Assembly (NCBI GenBank): GCA_017479885.1
Contig: JAFVBR010000047.1
Span: 1 to 46,588, forward strand
Direction: 5' to 3'
DNA length: 46,588 nt
From: Paludibacteraceae bacterium
Lineage (GTDB): Bacteria > Bacteroidota > Bacteroidia > Bacteroidales > Paludibacteraceae
In this document: positions 42,146 through 46,588 of the stretch, in pieces
How the letters are laid out: every line of letters begins with the position of its first letter
Position numbering within the stretch: the first letter of the stretch is position 1
The notes under the pieces: generated by a model
Seen by the model: the letters and a program-made list of their open reading frames with translations, nothing else
Database searches by the model: none
Told to the model about the DNA's origin: nothing
Translations under genes and position numbers: made by a program

Positions 42146-42931
42146 TTATTGTTTGAGAAACAAACCCGGGCAATTGGTTATAATGCCGTCAACGCCTTCG
42201 TATGTATTCGTAGTGTCGTTCAATGTCCATATTTTTATCTCTTTACCTACTTTGTGCACCTGTTCGATATACTCCGGCGTAGCCATACTATAATGAACAT
42301 TTATAGAGGCATAATAAGGAACTTCAAAAGCGATATCCGAAGGTTCACCAAGGAGCAATTCTATTCGTAAGGTAGAGTCTATTGAGTGAATTATCTCCAT
42401 CGATTTGCTGCTGAACGATTGGAATACCACTTCATTCTCCATCCCGAACGATTTGACTATGCTGTCGCAGAGCGCTTCTATTCCTTCGTTACATCCCCGA
42501 CGGCTCTTTATTTCAAGCAGTATCGGGCAACGGCCCTTGCATATTGCAAGCACCTCGGCGAGGGTAGGTATCGTCTCTTCCGATACTGTACCGTCCTTAT
42601 GCTTGAGTCGGCATTGGCGCACTTCCGCAAATGTGTAGTCCTCTATTTTGCCGGTCATATCTGTAGTGCGGTCAAGTGTGTAGTCATGGTTCACCACCAC
42701 CTGCTTGTCAGCAGTAAGGTGTACGTCAATCTCTATCATGTCCACGCCGGCTGCGATGCCTTTCTCTATACACGACAGGCTGTTCTCTATACCAAGATCA
42801 GCGCCGCCCCTATGGGCAATGATAAGGGGATGATGCGGTTGTTTCACGGACTTCTGCGTGCACGACAACAACAATGCGGATAGCGCCGCAGTAAGTAATA
42901 AACTTAAATGGAATCTTTTTATTGTCATCAT
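42146..42931 (-). CDS. Glycerophosphodiester phosphodiesterase lipoprotein
   Basis: The 261-residue protein has a lipoprotein signal (LLLTAALSALLLSC, Cys at about 24), so it is attached to a membrane facing the periplasm. The GDPD barrel shows IIAHRGGADLGIENS (catalytic His and Arg, then the metal Glu), VDMIEIDVHLTADKQVVVNHD (metal Glu/Asp and the second catalytic His), and the late KEIKIWTLNDTT strand. It releases glycerol-3-phosphate from phospholipid head groups, allowing salvage. It lies 26 nt downstream of the EamA transporter gene in the same direction. Confidence 0.92.
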   Translation of the reverse strand: MMTIKRFHLSLLLTAALSALLLSCTQKSVKQPHHPLIIAHRGGADLGIENSLSCIEKGIAAGVDMIEIDVHLTADKQVVVNHDYTLDRTTDMTGKIEDYTFAEVRQCRLKHKDGTVSEETIPTLAEVLAICKGRCPILLEIKSRRGCNEGIEALCDSIVKSFGMENEVVFQSFSSKSMEIIHSIDSTLRIELLLGEPSDIAFEVPYYASINVHYSMATPEYIEQVHKVGKEIKIWTLNDTTNTYEGVDGIITNCPGLFLKQ

Positions 42932-42957
42932 ATTTTATTTTGAATAAATTATGGTAA

Positions 42958-43857
42958 TTATATTGTATTGACACTTCCGAGCAGTAAAAAGACCATTCCG
43001 AGCAGTACAAACATCAGACAGACCGCTTTCTGTGGCGCATTCTTGTCGTGCAGTACAAGTGAACCATATAGGAAAGGTATGATTACTCCGCATCTGCGCG
43101 TAACAGAAACCACTGCAATTAGCGACTCCGAATCAGTGAGCGAAAGCAGATAGAAAAAGTCAGACATCACAAGGAAGACCGATATTCCCAAAATCCACCA
43201 GCGCCACCTGAAGGGTATCGCATCTTTTCTTTTTTGCATCAAGAGGAATACGGGCACCATAAGTATGGCCTGATAAACAGTGTAATACACCTGCACCGCG
43301 TTGTGGTCAATATGCCGCATGAGGTACTTGTCGTATAGTCCGGAGGCTGCACCGAGAAACATAGCAAGCAGCAGACACCAGATGTAGTGATTTTTAGCAA
43401 AACGAATTCCTTCCTTTTTTCCGACAAGCGAGAAAGCGAAGAATGCAACAATAATCACTGCTACTCCTGCCCATTGCCATGAGTTCAGATGCTCGCCGAA
43501 AATAAGCAGTGCGCCAAGCAATGTCCACATCGGTCGGGTGGCATTGACAGGGGCAACTATTGTGAGAGGCAGATTCTTGATGGCTATATATGCAAACAAC
43601 CATGAAGAGAGCACTATCAGCGACTTGAGCACTATCAGTCCGTGTTCTTTCAGCCCGACTTGTGCAACATAAAACTCTGAAGAGGATTCAATTATTCCCA
43701 TCCTTGACATCAGCAGAGCAGGCAGCAGGAGCATTGAAGAGCACACCACAGAAAGCAGCAGCACGCCTACAACCGAGTTGTCGCGCAAACCTTGTTTTTT
43801 GCTTACATCGTAAAAACCAAGACATACGGCTGACAATATGGCAAGTAAAATCCACAT
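42958..43857 (-). CDS. EamA/DMT-family transporter
   Basis: The 299-residue protein has ten hydrophobic helices arranged as two EamA repeats (about 1-140 and 150-299). The first shows AYIAIKNLPLTIVAPVNATRPMWTLLGALLIFGEHLN, a classical EamA segment, and the second mirrors it with SLTDSESLIAVVSVTRRCGVIIPF and the ending VLLGMVFLLLGS. The substrate cannot be told. An open frame extends upstream to 44022, but the promoter at 43882-43913 lies inside that extension, so the start is 43857. Confidence 0.85.
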   Translation of the reverse strand: MWILLAILSAVCLGFYDVSKKQGLRDNSVVGVLLLSVVCSSMLLLPALLMSRMGIIESSSEFYVAQVGLKEHGLIVLKSLIVLSSWLFAYIAIKNLPLTIVAPVNATRPMWTLLGALLIFGEHLNSWQWAGVAVIIVAFFAFSLVGKKEGIRFAKNHYIWCLLLAMFLGAASGLYDKYLMRHIDHNAVQVYYTVYQAILMVPVFLLMQKRKDAIPFRWRWWILGISVFLVMSDFFYLLSLTDSESLIAVVSVTRRCGVIIPFLYGSLVLHDKNAPQKAVCLMFVLLGMVFLLLGSVNTI

Positions 43858-43881
43858 CTCAATATCATTGTTTTCAATATG

Positions 43882-43913
43882 CAAAGATAACACATATCTT
43901 CCATATCTGCAAA
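43882..43913 (-). promoter_or_regulatory. Promoter of the EamA transporter-GDPD pair
   Basis: Minus strand: TTTG (43910-43913) and TATCTTTG (43882-43889), with a 20 bp spacer. Confidence 0.8.
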
Positions 43914-44073
43914 TATGCCGGGAAAGATCGGTTGCTGAAGCAGAGTAGGTCACACCCAACCGACCGGCACTGAAGACAAAGCGTAATAAAAAGAAAACGC
44001 ATACCATACTATATGCAACCATATAAGTCCACCGGATTTTTATGCTCCATTGACGGTGGGTGAGGTTTTCGTA

Positions 44074-45264
44074 TTACAGCCTTCTGATTCTTTGAATTGC
44101 TTCCTGTGTGTCTGAACGTGAGCCGAATGCAGAGAAACGCACATATCCCTGACCGCTCATGCCGAAGCCTACACCGGGCGTGCAGAGCACCTGACATCGG
44201 TCAAGCAGCAAGTCGAAGAAAGTCCACGAATCAGTGTCATTGGGGACCTTCATCCATATATATGGTGCATTCACACCGCCATATACTTGATAGCCTATCG
44301 ATTGCAGACCGGTTCGTATCAATTCGGCATTCTGCTTGTAATAGCAGATATTCTTCATTATACCCGCTCTTCCGACATCACTATAAGTTGCCTCTGCACC
44401 TCGTTGGGAGATATAAGATGCGCCATTGAACTTTGTGCATTGCCGTCTGTACCACATGCCGTTTAGTCCTGTTGCTTTAGGTACTACGGTGTAGCCGCAT
44501 CTGACAGATGTGAAACCTGCTGTTTTCGAGTAGGAACGTATCTCTATTGCGCACTGTTTGGCACCGGGTAATTCATAGATACTATGAGGTACATCATCTT
44601 CTTCGATGAATATTTCATAAGCAGAGTCGAAGATTATAATGCTTTTATGCTCAATTGCATAATCTACCCATAACTGCAATTGTTGTCTTGTCAGTGTTGT
44701 GCCTGTCGGGTTGTTGGGAAAGCACAGATATATGATGTCGGCTTGTGTCTTTGGCAGTTCGGGTACGAAAGCGTTTTCGGCAGTACAGGGCAGATATTCT
44801 ATGTCACTCCATCTGCCGTTACTCCATATTCCTGATCTTCCTGCCATGACATTGGTATCCACATAAGCAGGATAAACGGGGTCAAGTACTGCCACATGAT
44901 TGTTTACATCAAATAATTCGCTTGTGTTCCCTAAGTCGCTTCCTGCGCCGTCGGATATGAACACTTCATCTGTGTCAATCTGAATACCAAGCGGTTTATA
45001 ATCGTTTTGTATGATAGCAGTTCGCAGAAAGAGATTGCCTTCTTCCAATCCGTAGCCGTGGAAAGTCTCTACATGTGCCAAGTCTTCTACAGCATTATGC
45101 ATTGCATTGATTATGGGGGCGGGCAGAGGCAGCGTAACATCGCCAACACCAAGTTTGAGCAGTTTGGTATCGGGATGAGCCTGTTGATATGCCTTACCGC
45201 GATTCACTATCTCGGTGAAAAGATAGTTGCTCTGTAGTTTATTGAAATTCTGATTGATGTTCAT
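44074..45264 (-). CDS. dapL: LL-diaminopimelate aminotransferase
   Basis: This PLP enzyme converts tetrahydrodipicolinate directly to LL-diaminopimelate using glutamate, replacing the DapD/C/E steps. At 396 residues it has the DapL opening NYLFTEIVNRGKAYQQAHP, LGVGDVTLPLP, CFPNNPTGTTL, DSAYEIFIEEDDVPHSIYE, the PLP lysine K247 in SYSKTAGFTSVRCGY, and the closing Arg in YVRFSAFGSR. It follows dapF by 2 nt on the same transcript; the two catalyse consecutive steps, providing meso-diaminopimelate for peptidoglycan and lysine. Confidence 0.96.
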   Translation of the reverse strand: MNINQNFNKLQSNYLFTEIVNRGKAYQQAHPDTKLLKLGVGDVTLPLPAPIINAMHNAVEDLAHVETFHGYGLEEGNLFLRTAIIQNDYKPLGIQIDTDEVFISDGAGSDLGNTSELFDVNNHVAVLDPVYPAYVDTNVMAGRSGIWSNGRWSDIEYLPCTAENAFVPELPKTQADIIYLCFPNNPTGTTLTRQQLQLWVDYAIEHKSIIIFDSAYEIFIEEDDVPHSIYELPGAKQCAIEIRSYSKTAGFTSVRCGYTVVPKATGLNGMWYRRQCTKFNGASYISQRGAEATYSDVGRAGIMKNICYYKQNAELIRTGLQSIGYQVYGGVNAPYIWMKVPNDTDSWTFFDLLLDRCQVLCTPGVGFGMSGQGYVRFSAFGSRSDTQEAIQRIRRL

Positions 45265-45266
45265 AT

Positions 45267-46058
45267 TTATATTTGAATAATTCCGCTAAACACTTCTTCT
45301 GCAGGACCTGTCATGAGTAGCTCACCAGTGTCTGGATTGATGCAGATATTCAAATCGCCTCCGGGAAGATGTATGATTAGTCGGGGTAGGGTGTTCTTTA
45401 CCATATATGCAGCGAAGGCAGTTGCACAAGCCCCTGTACCGCATGCCAAAGTTTCTCCCGTTCCTCGTTCCCATACTCGCAGATTGATTTCTCCCGGGTT
45501 CAGTACTTGAGCAAACTCCACATTGGTCTTCTCAGGAAAGCATGGCAAATGTTCAATCAGTGGTCCAACCGATTTCACGCTATAGGTCTCAGTGTCATTC
45601 ACAAAAATAATCGCATGCGGATTACCTACATCTGCGCACACTATTTCCTCTCCCTTGTATTCAGTCTTTCCGCATAGGTGAGCTTTGCCCATATTGACAG
45701 TGACGTGATCTACAATATTGCCTGTCAGATGCAGTTGTAAGTGCTTAATGCCTGCAAGAGTTTCGAGCGTCAGATCTGTTTTTTTTACCAATCCGTGTTC
45801 GTATGCATATTTGCCTATGCATCTCGATGCGTTTCCGCACATCTCAGCTTCACTACCGTCTGCATTGAACATACGCATCTTGAGGTCGGCTCTTTCTGAA
45901 GGCATTATCAGTACTAATCCGTCAGAGCCTATGCCTGTGTGACGGTTGCTCAATCGCACTGACAATGCTGACGGATTGTTGATGTTCTGACGGAAGCAGT
46001 CTATATAGATGTAATCGTTTCCTGCCCCGTGCATCTTGGTGAATAGCAGTTGTTTCAT
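45267..46058 (-). CDS. dapF: Diaminopimelate epimerase
   Basis: This enzyme converts LL- to meso-diaminopimelate with two cysteines as acid and base. The 263-residue protein shows FTKMHGAGNDYIYID, the first Cys in MCGNASRC (C74) and the second in ETLACGTGACAT. The first motif has Ser where Ala is usual after NA/NG (CGNAS against CGNGA), a mild variant. An open frame extends upstream to 46163, but the promoter at 46067-46097 lies inside it and the family N-terminus starts at 46058. Confidence 0.96.
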   Translation of the reverse strand: MKQLLFTKMHGAGNDYIYIDCFRQNINNPSALSVRLSNRHTGIGSDGLVLIMPSERADLKMRMFNADGSEAEMCGNASRCIGKYAYEHGLVKKTDLTLETLAGIKHLQLHLTGNIVDHVTVNMGKAHLCGKTEYKGEEIVCADVGNPHAIIFVNDTETYSVKSVGPLIEHLPCFPEKTNVEFAQVLNPGEINLRVWERGTGETLACGTGACATAFAAYMVKNTLPRLIIHLPGGDLNICINPDTGELLMTGPAEEVFSGIIQI

Positions 46059-46066
46059 AGCGACTG

Positions 46067-46097
46067 CAAAATTACAAAAAACGCAAAAAAAGGCAAA
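46067..46097 (-). promoter_or_regulatory. dapF-dapL promoter
   Basis: Minus strand: TTTG (46094-46097) and TAATTTTG (46067-46074), with a 19 bp spacer. It is very close to the start codon (leader of only a few nt). Confidence 0.65.
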
Positions 46098-46461
46098 TAC
46101 TGATTGATAATTTTCTTGAGTTACAGATAATAAAAAGTGCATTTTCTGTTTAAGGATGGACATTCGCTATACTAAAATAGGGAACGGACTTTAGCTATAC
46201 TAAATGATATTTATAATTACCATTTATGAAAAATATAATTTAACCTTGTATTCTTTCAGATTATGAGAAACGAATGTTGACCCCGCCGCCCCCCTACGAC
46301 CACACCACCCGCGCAAGAAAGCACTACTACACCCTCAAACTGTATCCGCGCCATGCTCATCTACGACCTCAAGTTTAATCAACAGTCCCATAACGCTATA
46401 CAAATAGCCGGCAAACAATAAAATGCCCTAATTTCCTCATAAAAAGTACAGGGCAACCGCA
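46098..46461. other. Gene-poor right-hand gap
   Basis: It holds a pair of 19-bp near repeats, GGACWTTMGCTATACTAAA, at 46158-46176 and 46186-46204 (28 bp apart). A sharply C-rich segment from about 46280 has two overlapping open frames, one ending at the TAA near 46420; neither is recognisable. This may be the remains of a gene cut by insertion. Confidence 0.5.
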
Positions 46462-46588
46462 TCAAAATTTGTAGTTTTTGACCATATCCGCCATATAATC
46501 GCTATTGAGTGATGCCTTAAACAGTCTTTTCCTTATGCTTCGTTTGTCACTATAGTTTCTTACCACCTGCAATGCCAACTTTCTAATC
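46462..46588 (-). CDS. Probable transposase, C-terminal fragment at the window edge
   Basis: A minus-strand frame is open from the window edge for 41 codons to TGA at 46462-46464. It starts IRKLALQVVRNYSDKRS and has IRKRLFKASLNSDYM near its end. The pattern (R.LAL.L, then S..KR..A..., ending soon after) is like the C-terminus of IS4/ISAs1-group transposases. The stop is followed at once by GATGCGGTTGCCCTG, which could be the element's terminal inverted repeat. Only the end is visible, so the family is tentative. Confidence 0.5.
   Translation of the reverse strand, partial: IRKLALQVVRNYSDKRSIRKRLFKASLNSDYMADMVKNYKF

Overview
The window looks like chromosomal DNA of a Bacteroidales bacterium (phylum Bacteroidota). 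The signs are: at least a dozen promoters of the Bacteroidota type (TTTG or TTG, a 19-20 bp spacer, then TANNTTTG); A/C-rich leaders without Shine-Dalgarno sequences; a BACON-domain lipoprotein; LL-diaminopimelate aminotransferase; a TIGR02757/DUF2400 protein; GH3-family enzymes; and a V-type rather than F-type ATPase. I cannot place it below order level. Most of the window is core housekeeping sequence, with one decayed accessory stretch at about 17-22 kb.

Layout. 0-2.7 kb: metK behind a SAM-II riboswitch with a terminator, then aqpZ. 2.8-6.1 kb: a BACON lipoprotein and an unusual protein-kinase/AAA+ ATPase fusion. 6.2-9.4 kb: rplM-rpsI with a structured two-hairpin leader, then rpsB-tsf. 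9.5-11.4 kb: a DUF2400 protein overlapping a membrane-anchored metallo-beta-lactamase-fold hydrolase. 11.4-14.4 kb: V-ATPase subunits D, I and K, the K ring carrying the sodium ligands. 14.5-17 kb: an 800-residue Sel1-repeat protein. 17.2-22 kb: accessory debris, comprising an AlbA_2-type regulator frameshifted at a pentamer repeat, a 127-nt hairpin element, a truncated DUF234 ATPase with a nonsense codon, a cell-surface protein tail next to a C10 tract, and an intact Fic gene lacking the catalytic histidine between two ~80 bp direct repeats.

22-25.4 kb: fabD, aspS, an 11-bp tandem array and a small holin-like membrane protein. 25.4-31.3 kb, minus strand: a YihY-family membrane protein, RNase P RNA (not protein coding), an S41 protease, coaD, an acyltransferase, a perfectly phased 26-copy array of the same 11-bp unit, and a YigZ/IMPACT protein whose last codons and stop lie inside the array. 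31.7-38.8 kb: a six-gene operon with two tandem GH3-family enzymes, a HAD phosphatase, an acyltransferase, a serine-palmitoyltransferase-like enzyme and a short-chain reductase, which I read as a sphingolipid or acyl-amide lipid pathway. 38.8-42 kb: tRNA-Gly(CCC) directly ahead of V-ATPase subunit B, then an AsmA-like protein. 42.1-46.1 kb, minus strand: a glycerophosphodiester phosphodiesterase lipoprotein, an EamA-type transporter, dapL and dapF. The right edge holds the C-terminal end of a probable transposase.

The most interesting items are the SAM-II riboswitch with a mutually exclusive terminator, the paired 11-bp arrays, the GH3/SPT/SDR lipid operon, the kinase-AAA fusion, and the pentamer duplication that switches a regulator out of frame. 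All gene functions are read from recognisable motifs; no database search was run.
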